Origin: Rotaria sp. Silwood1
Taxonomy: Eukaryota; Rotifera; Eurotatoria; Philodinida; Philodinidae
DNA: 64,000 nt
Direction of reading: 5' to 3'
NCBI GenBank assembly: GCA_905250075.1
Contig: CAJNOP010000015.1
Location: 388,610-452,609, forward strand
The notes under the pieces were generated by a model. It was not told where the DNA came from and made no database searches. It was given only the letters and a program-made list of their open reading frames with translations. Positions 11,601 through 23,300 of the stretch are shown piece after piece. How positions within the stretch are numbered: the first letter of the stretch is position 1; each line of letters starts with the position of its first letter. Position numbers and translations under genes: made by a program.

Positions 11601-14525
11601 GAAAAGAAATAATTAAATGAAATATTCTCACATGTGATGCGTAAACTTTTTATTTGTCTACTTTGAAACAAAATCAATAGATGCTAAGAAAAATACAAAA
11701 AATTTTCTATTAATTACAATAAATATAAAAGTATCTTAACATTAACAGTTTATTTGTGAGGTGATTAAAAAACATAGTTAATTTTTCGTTATGTCACAAG
11801 CAGTTAAAAAAATAAAACAAAGCCGAATCTTGAATATTATAGTGTCTTTTATCCTGAACTGTTACCCATGGAATTGAAAAGCTTTTTACTGACATCTTGG
11901 ACGCTGACATTGAAGTGTTGCATGACCTATAGTCAGAGAGATCAATCTACGAATACACAAGCAGTAAACCATGTGTATCTATAACAATTGTATGCAACAA
12001 GAAGTTTGATTGAGACGCCTGAAAAATTCGAGCATCATCAAAAACTCATTTTTAAAGAAAGATCATAGTTAGATATTTCGATGTCTATTATTCATGATTA
12101 TTATGAATGTGAGTCATGTCAGGATAAGAAACTAGGTTTTTGTCATAAATGAGGATTTTTCATCTCAAAACAAGAAAAACATTTATACTGCAAAGAAGTT
12201 AGTTTTTCTTATAGTAGTTTGATGACGCATATCCAATGGTATTACATCACAGTGGGAGATAAACTCCAAGTGTTTTGTTTGAAAGTTCATTATTTCAAAA
12301 AATATCATTGACGAAAGAAAAGAAACATTTTTCTTTGAATAAAATTTTATCAAAACTTGACTTTTTTCATTAAAATTGTTCACTTTTATTAAGGACTTTT
12401 TGACTTAATGTATGTATAGAAACTAGCGAAAGAAGAAAATCAAAAAAAGAATTAACAGATTCCAATGTTTTCTGTTAACAAAAGAAATGAACTTTTTCCG
12501 TAGAATTGGTTGAATACTATTAGATATGCGATAGACACCAAAAATGAGTGTTATAAATATACTATTCACTTGTTGTGTAATTAAAAAATAAACTGTCGAC
12601 TGATCTAGTAACAACACATCACTTATGACAAGAAAATGAAAATTAAACCATAACAGAAAATTATTAAATTTGATCAAACCTACTTAAGTCTTATTCTATC
12701 CAATCTACAAGCCAGCCTCACTCTGATAGCTCCGCCATCTATATGTGCATTCATTCATTTATCATTGGTAGATGACAGCAAAATATTCTATTAGTCATTC
12801 TAAGGAAGTAATGGATCGATCCAAAAAAAATTTAAACTAATCTTTAATGACAATTGATTATCTGAAATATCATTAACACGTGCCACAGATGATAATCAAG
12901 ATGTACTATGTGACTAAATTTTGTCTTTTTATTCAATTTTTTCTATATGACGATGCTCATCATTTATAATTTTCTCATTTGATTGTTGAACAACGACCAA
13001 CCATCGATGACAGAACAAGCAGTAAATTGATTTTATTTTCCAGTTTTTTCCCTACAATTATTCATGTGACTAAAAACACTTAAGAACAGTGATATAATCA
13101 GCAGTGTACTCAAATTAAGCGACGAAGACTTTGTTTTTTCTAGAACAAGGTCATTTTAATTCCAGCGCCCTCATCTTCCAAGCAGTGTTTTGTGGATTGA
13201 TCACACCAATCAACGCGAAGCATGTGATTCAAGTATATTAAAAGTTTCGATCCCTCTTAGTAAATCGATGATATCTATGACAAACCTGTACATAATTAAT
13301 TAATCGAAATCTATAGCTTTGTAGAAGAAGATTAGAGCTATAATCTGAACAAAAAAGACATTTTGAGATGCACAAACATAGTTCAATATTATGGTTATTT
13401 TACTAACCTTGACTGAATATTTTTAGCTTATATTTTTTGAGAAAATTTTAGAAAATTTTTTTTTTTCTTTATTGCTGTATGTCCGCCAATACAAAACTTA
13501 TAAGGCGTCATTCAACAAGATTTAAGTGAATATGAAAATATCAAAGAAAAAATTATTGATAAATAGAAAAATTTTAGTGTAGACAAATGTGAGGAAATGG
13601 TTCATAATATTCCAAAAAGGCTAAGCACAAGATCAACGCATGAAAAAATTTGATTGTTTCTATTTATAACAAAAAAGTTAGTCTGAAAACTTATAAGTTA
13701 TTTAAATCTTTATTGAGCGTTGTTTTTTAAAGTTTTTATCAAAAAAATGTAAGATGAAAATATTTAGTTAAGATTAGTAATATAATTGTACGATTGGAGT
13801 ACTTTTATATTTTTCGAAATGTCGTTTTTATTCAGATGATAGCTCTAATTTTTCTTTAAAAACTATACATTTCGATCAATTAACTATATAGGTTTGTCAT
13901 AGATATCATCGATACACAGAGAAAGATCGAAATTTTTGAATCACTCTTCAATACTCTGAATTCATTATTAAATATGTTTTATAGAATGTTTACATTTCGA
14001 AATAAATCAGATTCAAATAAATTTGAGAAAAATATTTTCTTGTATTCATGAAAAGTTTCAACGACTAAGTTTTTCACTTGTACAATCCTATTTTCTATTA
14101 CATTTCAGTATTCGCTAAATACATTTAATAATAATTGTCTTCAATAATATTGATCAATAGATAAATATTTATTCTTATTTGTTTGAGTAGAAATATATTG
14201 TAAAATGAACATTCATCATTTCATTATTTGTTTAATGTAAAAAATCATCGAAAATAATAATATTCTATTTTCGTTATTTATCTGTCTAAGATAGGAAGTT
14301 TTCTTGACGTAATGTTATGGGAAAAAATTATTTGTTGCCGTCATTTCTCATGAAATTTCATCATCAAGGTTTCACAAGATAATAGACAATGGAAAAAACA
14401 CCAACGCTTTATTAATCAGATATGGGAAAAAAACAGTTGATGTCATTTCAATGTGAAAAAAAAAAATAACAATCATTATCATATGAATAATAATATGTGT
14501 GTGGGCAGTTATTTATTTGGAGGAA
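8628..14525. other. Gene-poor AT-rich tract
   Basis: No gene could be supported on either strand in almost 6 kb. Visible contents are an (AT)n run near 9313-9329, many A and T homopolymers and short chance frames. Slightly GC-richer patches (about 10,120-10,180 and 13,165-13,230) have no reading frame I trust. Confidence 0.45.
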
Positions 14526-14662
14526 GCTGACGCAAGGTCAAAAATCAATGAAGTAACAGATTGAAATACAATTAAGGCATTAGAAAAGAAAAACAATATT
14601 AAAATACGGACTTTAATTTTCAATAGTCCAAAGATAGAGCTGAGCTGCTGACGTCAAGGTCA
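14526..14662. promoter_or_regulatory. Duplicated CRE / nuclear-receptor half-site motif
   Basis: GCTGACGCAAGGTCA (14526-14540) recurs as GCTGACGTCAAGGTCA (14647-14662). The second copy contains a perfect CRE (TGACGTCA) overlapping TCAAGGTCA, the extended half site bound by monomeric nuclear receptors of the FTZ-F1/ERR type. The pair lies about 600-740 bp upstream of the TATA box at 15261. Function is inferred from motif knowledge only. Confidence 0.4.
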
Positions 14663-15207
14663 TTCATTTGTCATCGTCGTTAAATCAACGACGAATATGC
14701 AAAATGTATGCTGTATTTTCTTTTCTTCTTATCATACAAAAAGAAACTAAATATAACGACTCACATAAATCATACTAATGACGTTTTTTTTAATTTTCGA
14801 AATTTGAAATAAAATAACTTTATCAGTAATTGAATCTTTACATTAAAAAAAAAGATATATTTAAGATAACTTTCGTCAATGTGTATGGGAATAAATCATA
14901 AATATTCATCATACAGCATAGATTGCATCATTACATGATAAAAATCTTGCATCACGCTCAGTGATAGTTACACTTATTTTTTTCTTCTGAGTATTCGAAT
15001 CTATTCTTTTTTTTTCTTTCATTTCTTTTCTACCCCATCTATTTGCTTAACGACGTAGTTTTGTATATGTTTGGGGCAAATTGCGTTTCGCAATACCCAC
15101 CATCACATGACGATGTGTGTAGGCAGGTCATAGAATATGAAGCTTCTCGATTTTTTCTTTCTTTTTTTTTCATCATCGAGAAAAATCCAGCATAGACCAT
15201 AGACGAG

Positions 15208-15417
15208 AGAAAAAAGGGAAAGAGAGAGAAAAAGAGAGAAAAAGAGAAATCAACAGCGGGTATATAAATGCAGCAACCAACGGAGTATACTTCATTCGCG
15301 TCGTCGATTACCATTTGATATTAACATTCCTTTCCTCTCGTCGTTGATCATAACTATGCCAACCTGAACTTTTAATCAACAACGACGACGGTAATACACC
15401 GCGTCGATGGCTATAAG
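15208..15417 (+). promoter_or_regulatory. TATA promoter and putative short first exon
   Basis: A purine-rich GAGA-type run (15208-15250) precedes TATATAAA (15261-15268). About 30 bp on lies CTTCATTCGCG, a likely start region. The following roughly 125 bp are GC-richer and contain a three-codon upstream ORF (ATG CCA ACC TGA). They end with ATG GCT ATA AG (15407-15417) followed by a perfect donor GTAAGT. No obvious downstream exon lies nearby. Splicing to the acceptor at 29032-29033 would keep frame with the ATG at 29047 (MAIRYYQT then MLSK), implying a 13.6-kb intron. A separate unrecognised gene or a non-coding RNA are alternatives. Confidence 0.45.
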
Positions 15418-16589
15418 GTAAGTGACAATAGATGTTTTTTTTTCTTTTGCGCTTAACCAATCCACATACATATTGTATGATGGTTCGATTCTTTTACCTT
15501 ATTAGAATAGACAAACAATATTGGCACATACAAAAAAGAAATACCCAGGTTTCTTTTTTTTATTTGAGAAATTTTGTTTGCCTTTTATAGTTTGAATAAT
15601 CCATTAAACGTGTACAAAAAGAAAATAATCTGATGAGTCCAATTTTTTTTTTAGTCTTAGATTCGTTTGTTTTTTTTTCTTTTATCTATATATTTAGTAT
15701 AGTCCAGTGACGATTTTCCTTTTTAGTTAACCGGGCAGTAATACAATAATTCATCGGCCATTGTTAATTAATCATCTGATATGCATAAAGTGTCGAGTAT
15801 TCATATACAAGTATCACTAAGAAATAATTATGAATCGAGAAAGAAAAGAAATAATTCATCTGTCCTCTGGTAGGGCATTGATTGTTTTATTGCCCAATGT
15901 TGTTCTACTCTAGAATTACATATACATATGAAATGATCTAATTATTCATAAATGTGAATGGTGGTAGGATCCATTTGTATAATTCGAAAGATTTTTTATC
16001 ATATAGTTTAAAACTTGATAAACATATCCAATGATATCAATCTGTGGTAAAATATTTTTAATTTTCATCAAGATTTCGTTCTTATATAGAACAAAAGAAA
16101 ACTTACACAGCATCAATTTAAGATCATCTCGGAGTTGTTCTACTATGCGTCGTAGGAAGATCTTGATCGCACATCGTCAACCTTTTATATCTAGTACATG
16201 TCAAAGACAAATTAATTAATACGGATTGTTATTTCAAAAAAAAAAATTCCAATTTTCATTTTTTCTTTTCTGGCATTTATATGTTAAACAAGGTAGAATT
16301 TTTATTATTCCAAACAATTGTTTATTTACATAGAAAGAAAAGAAGATTACAAAGAAAAAGAAAGAAAAAAAATAATCATATTCATAATATATTTGCCAAA
16401 TTTGTTTAACTGTACAAATCAAGAATAATTTATGGCCTATCCGTGAGCCTATTTGTTTACCCTCAAGTCGAATTTGCGACATTGTAGGTTGTTCTCGAGA
16501 AAGAAGAAGATGTTACCGCGACTACAATCAAATTTCATCGGTCATCCACTCATGTGAAATTACAGAGAAGCAAAAAAAAAAATTTCGAT

Positions 16590-16752
16590 TAGAATATATT
16601 TTGGTCGGTCCGTCGTTTTCAGGGAAGCGTTGTTCGTGCGCGCATAACATGCAAGAAGTGGGCAGCCAAACGCCTGGACGAGTCGTAGTTAGACTCTCTA
16701 TGTGCAGCAATATATGCTCTGTATTGTAACATCCAAGCGGTGGGGAGTACAA
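16590..16752. other. GC-elevated island, possible dispersed repeat
   Basis: About 160 bp around TTTTGGTCGGTCCGTCG and CCAAACGCCTGGACGAG are clearly GC-richer than the flanks. A 74-codon minus frame covers it, but the residues look non-globular and there are no splice signals. I cannot name a family; a decayed repeat or a regulatory element are both possible. Confidence 0.25.
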
Positions 16753-16837
16753 GAAAAAAATACTACATGAATCGAAATAAAGATTAATCCGTAAGCAAAA
16801 TTTACGCTATTTTAATGCGTTCATTTTCAAGGGCAGC

Positions 16838-16858
16838 CAGCAGCAGCAGCAGCAGCAG
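16838..16858 (+). repeat. (CAG)7 microsatellite
   Basis: Seven perfect CAG units in non-coding context, followed by AAACAGAAG. Confidence 0.9.
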
Positions 16859-19304
16859 AAACAGAAGAAAATACTGATCATGCTAATATAAGAAGGAAAA
16901 ATTTCTATATTCATGGAACAACAACAGAGATTAATGAAATAATTGCTCAAAATAGAAGTGAGATTATATTAATTAAATTCAACCTATGGCTTGAATTTCA
17001 GAAATTTAATTTTGCAATCATAAAAATTCTTCTGAAAAATTACATTATGTAAGTCTTTATATCCAGTACCATACCCTGGTTAATATGTTAAATACCTTTA
17101 GTTCTCAAAAAAAAGAAAGAAAGAAACACTTTAAAATGAGAAACATGTTCTCATTCTTTCGAGAACAGAAACAATTACATCTACAATATAACAGATAACA
17201 TCAGAAATAAATACAGAATATGCAAATTGTTTTTTGTAAGTTATTTCCAATATTAATACATATTTAATGGTATTCATAATAATTTGAAGAAAATGGATTA
17301 TTATTATTAATGAAAAAAAAAGAAAAAAGATGCCGTTGTGCGATGAATGATCTTCTAGAAATAAGAGCAAATCATGTTTTGTATTTCAATCATGCTGCAT
17401 ACACCTTTTTCTTGTGAAAATGTTTGTCGCTACTGCCCTTCATACTTTACTACAATTCGGAATGGTGAAGAAAATTTTTTCAAGATATTATTTTCAAGAA
17501 AATGCTCTATTTTTGTTTTCCAATGCGTACGGCAGAATCTACTCGTTTTTGCAACCAAAATCATCTTTTGGGTTAAAGGGTGAGACATAGAATTGTTTTA
17601 GAATTTTAGTTTTTCTCCAAATTAACTACTCGTCAGTCGTACAACCAGTTTTTTTGTTGACTGAAGAAAATTTCAAAGTTACTTTTGTTCAATCATTATT
17701 TAATTGCGGCTATCCAGTGAATGATTTTTGTTGAATTCTGAAAAATAATAATTCAGCAGTATTGAACAAACTAATTGTGATCTGATCTTAAATTTAAGTT
17801 GTGCCATGATTAATTATTTATAACAAAAGAAGATATTTGAAAACTAAAATATGAAACAAAAATAATCATTCGAATTAAGTAAGACAAATGAAGATAAGAA
17901 TTAGAAAAGAAATTTTCTATACATTGTAATGAAGATTAATGTTGACATTCAAGTATTAATATTAATTCATCTATGGCTAAGTTAGATCAGTTAAATTGTA
18001 AGTTAAATATCAAAGAAATTATTTGATAATTACCAAAATATCATTCGTTTTTCTAGACTAATCAACGAAAAAAAAAAAACAAATTGAACATTTTTTTCTC
18101 ATTTAATCCAACAATGAAAAGAACATTTCCCTTTCTTTTGGCTGATGAAGCTTTTTTGTATCTGTTTGCTTCAATGTTCAAAATTGATCCCAACATCTGA
18201 TCTTATCCATTTGTTAATGTGTTAGATTTTGCTTTTCTATATGAATTATAACATGAAAAATCTTCTCCAAAGTCCTCGCATTTTCTTTAATCATGGCTTT
18301 TTCCTTATTTAATAATGGCACAGTTATTGCCAAATAATCAATTCAATCATAGAAAATATATCATAAAAATACAGAATTAGTTTCTCTCCTTTCCATTCAT
18401 CTGATCGTGCTCAATTTAAGTTAGATAATTATACTAGTATTGTTTTGTCCAAGTTGAAACAAGTGTTGATGGTCCGTTCATATTATTCGTGAAGGGTGTT
18501 TTTGGAAAAGTTCCAGAGAAAAAAGAAATATCTTTAGCAGCTGAATGAAGAGTACCGATTCCGTCCAGTTTTTTGTTTTATTTTTTGGGTAAAGGGTAAG
18601 ATATAGTAAGTTTTTAGGTTTTTCGTCAAATACTTCGCGTCCAGTGTCCCCGAAGATGATATACTTTCGTGCAGTACAATCTCAAATTCACTCCGGTGTT
18701 CGATACAAATTTTATCAATTGAAAGGAATTTAATTTATTTTATGAAAATTTTCTTGAAAAATCCTTCTTGTCAATGACCTATGAGGCAAAAGAAGATGAG
18801 ATGATCAATTCATTATCATCATCTGTATGATGCAATCGTTTTGGTCCTTGAGAGCGACAAACATCGGTTTAATTTAAATATTGTTGAGTGGAAATATGTA
18901 TCATGAATAGATTTTATGAAACAATTTTCAAAAGAATAATTTGGCTTATTATCATCATCATCAGAAAATAAAAAGTTCATTTATTTATCCATTCGGGTTA
19001 ACAAACATAATTAGTATGAGAAGAAAGAAATCATGAAAATTTTTTCTTTTTGTAATATTGAAAAATATCAATAGTATAAGTCGGAAGAAACAGATTTCAA
19101 AGAAGATATTGTGGCCCATTGATCTCCTGTGTTTTTAATATGTTGATATACATCTTCATCAATTATTTTATTTGTTGAATTAATTATCTCAAATTTTGTT
19201 TCTTGATTAAGAAAAAAATTGAAAATTCTTAAGTCAACAATACATATACAAATCATCTCATCCGAAATCTTTCTTTATAATATTAATACATATTTATTAT
19301 TGTA

Positions 19305-20035
19305 TATTATCAATGAAATACATTCCAAAATTCTTTTGTCTATTAGTTAATTATCAGTCGTCAGTTAGATTCTTTATTTCAAACAATTTATTATAGTTCA
19401 TTTTGTTAAATTGATTAAAATCTTCATCACAGCAACAGTATCAGTCAGATGACATGTAATATATTAAAAGAAGATATTTTGGTTTTGTTAATCTTTCCAT
19501 GTTACTAATTCAATACTCTGTCAATAAGTTCAATTCATAATATAATAACAATATTTATGTGTGTTATTGTTTAATCACCAAGGAAATATTTTTCAAAATT
19601 CTTCTGTTCGTGTTAGTTAAACTTAGTCATCTAATACATCCTACAGTTCAAGCAAATGATCATAGTGTACTTTCTTCATTGAAAATCTTCAATGCAACAA
19701 TAGTAAAAATCAGAAGATACAGAATTAAAATATATTTTGGCTCTTATGAATCTTTCTATTATTAATGTGATATATGATTTCATTGATAATTTTATTATGC
19801 TTAAATTTATATCTTGATAAAGCACTCTTAACTTAGCAACACTTACATCAATAATATAATACTAATATACAATATTATTGAATATCATCAATGAAAATAA
19901 TATTCAAATATCTGCCCGTTAGTTAATAGAAGTTTGCAGTTAGATCCTTAATGTCAATCAATTGATTCTCATCCACTTGTCTCATTTATTGACATCTTCA
20001 GTGCAGCAATAGGTGTTTTGAATTGTATCCATGCG
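19305..20035 (+). repeat. Degenerate tandem repeat, three units of about 250-330 bp
   Basis: Units starting near 19305, 19550 and 19880 share an ordered set of blocks. These are an ATCAATGAAA- or CCAAGGAAAT-like start, CAAAATTCTTxTGT or its counterpart, GTTAGTTAA, CAGTTAGAT or a diverged form, and an (A)TCTTCAxxxCAGCAA(C/T)AG block, followed in the first two by AGAAGATA and TTTTGG. Divergence is high, so unit limits are approximate. Confidence 0.45.
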
Positions 20036-20230
20036 AGTCAGTTGGCTTGTTTCCTTCCGATTTTGATCCGTTCTTTGGAGAAGAGTGAAGATATCATCGT
20101 CAAGAGAAACGAAGAAGTTTCCTGTTTTTCCTGCCTGTGGTAGTACCTGTGCGCAAATGTTGCTGAATGATAATGATTAAGTCTGCAGCAATTGTTTGTT
20201 CTTCTGTCCGTCCGTTCGTCCGCCTACCCA

Positions 20231-20306
20231 CCCGTCCATCTGTCCGCCCGTCCATCTGTCCACCCGTCCATCTGTCCACCCGCCCATCTGCCCGCCCATC
20301 CATGCG
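20231..20306 (+). repeat. 16-bp minisatellite
   Basis: Four full units of CCCGTCCATCTGTCC(A/G), the fourth with two T-to-C changes, plus a partial fifth. Related CCGTCCGTTCGTCCGCC sequence lies just upstream. It is strongly C-rich on the plus strand, in sharp contrast to the surrounding AT-rich DNA. Open frames across it on both strands are a by-product of the repeat. Confidence 0.9.
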
Positions 20307-23300
20307 TTCATCGCATCCAGATTAGATCGTTTTTTTTGTTTAGTTTAAGGGTAAGGAATAGTAGGTTTTTAGGTTTTAGACGTCCCGAGTTACTCGTCAG
20401 TCGTACTTCAAAACATCGTGCTTCCTCTTTTCGTATTCCTGCTGATGAAGAAATTAACCAAGTTATTTTCCTGCCCAAATCGATTGCTATGCTGGCTTTT
20501 TAATTTTTATTATTTATCGTGCTTTTTACATTGGCTAGAAGATGAATAATACCGATGAAATTAGTGTTTGCTTTATACCACCAATAATTACTTAGAATAT
20601 CCACTTTCAGCAAATGAAGATCTTTTTTTTCATACATATGCAGTTCTAACCAAACAAGCTCTTGCACATCTTAGTGTTTTGCTTATCTAAGAAACAGAAA
20701 AAAATATTTTCTTTGTTAAATCTACACATAGCTTCCAAAAAAAATGACAAAATTATAGAAATCCTTCTTACATTTTAATTCAATATATTCAATTCTTCAT
20801 ATTGCCTGGCTTTTAAAATATAATCCCATGAATAACTAGAAAAATACAAATTGCTTTATTTATTTGTTCCATTTGGCTTAATTTATAAGTATATTAGATT
20901 GGCTTTATATGATGAAAAGAAATTGTTTTTTTTTAATATTTATTTGGTTATGGTAAATGAACAAATCCTTGTTATAAATCTCACTTCTGCTTTTATTGAA
21001 AATCAATAGAAAATTATTCAGAAAAATGAATGGTTAAGTTTAACAACTAATCAATCAGATATCTTCAGAAATTGTTAATAATCTTTTTTGGTTATACTAA
21101 TTATTAGTTGGCTGATCATATTCTTTCTTCTATGATTATTTGCGTACGATTTGGTCTTATTTTTCTTGTCGGCAAGTTTATATTAAGTTTATTCTTATAG
21201 TTAATAGAAAGATCTAATATTTTTATAGGTTTTTCAATGAATCACAATCATATCTATCCCCTAAATTATGATTATTATTCTCATAGAAAAAAAATCAATT
21301 GTACTATTTGGCCTTAAGTTAATATTCAATATTGATAATGAATAAGGAAGAAAAATCCAAACTTCTCAACGTATAGAAACATAGTAAATTCAACAATATT
21401 TTTCTCGCGAATATACACAATATTTAAATCACCCAAACTGCGCAACAAGATTATCGCATGTCTATCAAGCATCTATTCGCAAAGAATAAAACAGTTTTCT
21501 ACTTCTGTTTTTTTTTTAATATTCCTATCAAAGAAACATTTCATATATAGAAACTTAACTATATGTTTTTTTATTAACTGTATTCTACCATTGTAATTAT
21601 AAATATATGTTGAAATTTATACACATAATTATTGATATAGTCTGTTCTGTCCTTAGTATTAGTAAATAAAAGAATGTAGTCAACCGTGAAAGGTCGCATA
21701 TATATATATGTATATATATTAAGGATATTGTCTTTTGAAACAAGCATTCGATCATAATAAGATTCTCTCTATAATAAGAAACTGAATATCTTTTCTAAAT
21801 AGAATTTAATATATGTTATCGTTATAGAATAAAATTATGATTAATACTCATTCCTTTTTAAATAATCAACAAATATTCCTATTAGATACGCTTGAATATG
21901 ATATATTTAAAACTAACTCCTTCTGAAATTAAATTATAAAAGAATATGTTTCCTTTTTTTTTTATATATATGACCATATAAACTATTACTGCTAAGATGT
22001 ATTAACAAATTTAAATTACTAAATTGAAACTTATGTCCTATACGTATAAATGAAGTTGTTAATTAGAAAAACCATAAGTAACAGCTAAGTTAAATAACAA
22101 ATATATAAGCTTCCTATTTATCGTAATACTCTATAGGTCAACAACTCCCTTTTTTTCATATTTCGAACTAATAGACTTTCGTTTTTTTTGTCATATAATG
22201 CTACACCTAATAGCTTTAAATAGATTATGAATTGTCGCACCTATTAGTCAGTTTAAGCTGTTTTGTTATTGATTTTAACGCTTAGTCACCTATTTGATGT
22301 TTTCAAATTGTAAAATTATCTGTTTTGTTTTTATATGGGGCTTTATTATATTCTTAAAACCAATTATTATAATCTCCTTTGGGATGAGAGCTGTTTTGTA
22401 TGATATTAAACAAAGCATAAAGATCACCTAACCTAAGTTTTTTACGTCTTTAATTATCTACAAATATCTGTCATTTTTTTTCTGCTTTTTGTAAATATGC
22501 TCGAAGGCTTTTTATGACGAATACTTCTTATTCATAAATCATTTTTATAAATGTTGCATTTGCTATATAAATTATACATTTGCTTAATATCTTCAAAACA
22601 CTTGTTTTGTTTATTTTTGAAATCACACACAAAAAAACATTAGTTTCTTATATCCTCGTTTGTGTTTGTTGAATGTAAAAAATCTTTTTTGCACGATAAT
22701 CAAAATTGGTCCACTGTTCGTTTGTTTTACTCCTTTTGAGACTACTGTCTGACATCAGCTATAAATGCATTTAAAAATATTTTGAACTTTTTTCTAAATC
22801 CAAAAACAAAAAAAAAAGACATATTTTATTTTTCTTCATATAAAAAAAACACAAAAAATTCTATTTAATTTAAATGCTTGATGAATGATGACGTTCTTTT
22901 ATTCCAGTAGTCAAGGGAATTTAATAAGACGACAGTGGCTATTTCGACACAAAAAAAAACAAATTCCTGATATACTGCTATATTAGTAACTTCTACTTGC
23001 ATGAAAAAAAGTAATAATATCGCAAACTGAAATATTTATGTGTACTGTTTTGTTTAAATAGGTTATTTAATTATCACGTTTTTTTTTACTAGTTTTCGTT
23101 TATGCAAATACTTAAAAATAAGTTGTTGTTGTGCTTTTATTTATATGCTTGTTATTGTTTGATGATTCTGTGAGTTATGATTAAGTTAAAAGTGTTTAAT
23201 ATAATTATTTTTCCTTGTGTATTATTTCTTATTTAAATTAATATGCTAAATAGATACAACGGACTTTGGTGTTAAGAGTTCAAAATTATTTTAATTTTTT

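Larger units (their letters stand above)
17569..20412 (+). repeat. Three degenerate copies of a dispersed repeat of about 80-90 bp
   Basis: Copies begin near 17571, 18587 and 20347. Each has a GGGTAAGG-like start, then ATAGTAGGTTTTTAGGTTTT or a diverged form. Copies 1 and 3 share an end, TACTCGTCAGTCGTAC, near 17627-17642 and 20390-20405. All three are in the same orientation. They look like old members of one family; no coding capacity is seen. Confidence 0.5.

Noticed and set aside
20100-20503. ORFs on both strands over the 16-bp minisatellite
   Set aside because: Openness follows from the repeat; the products are simple tandem peptides with no conserved part.
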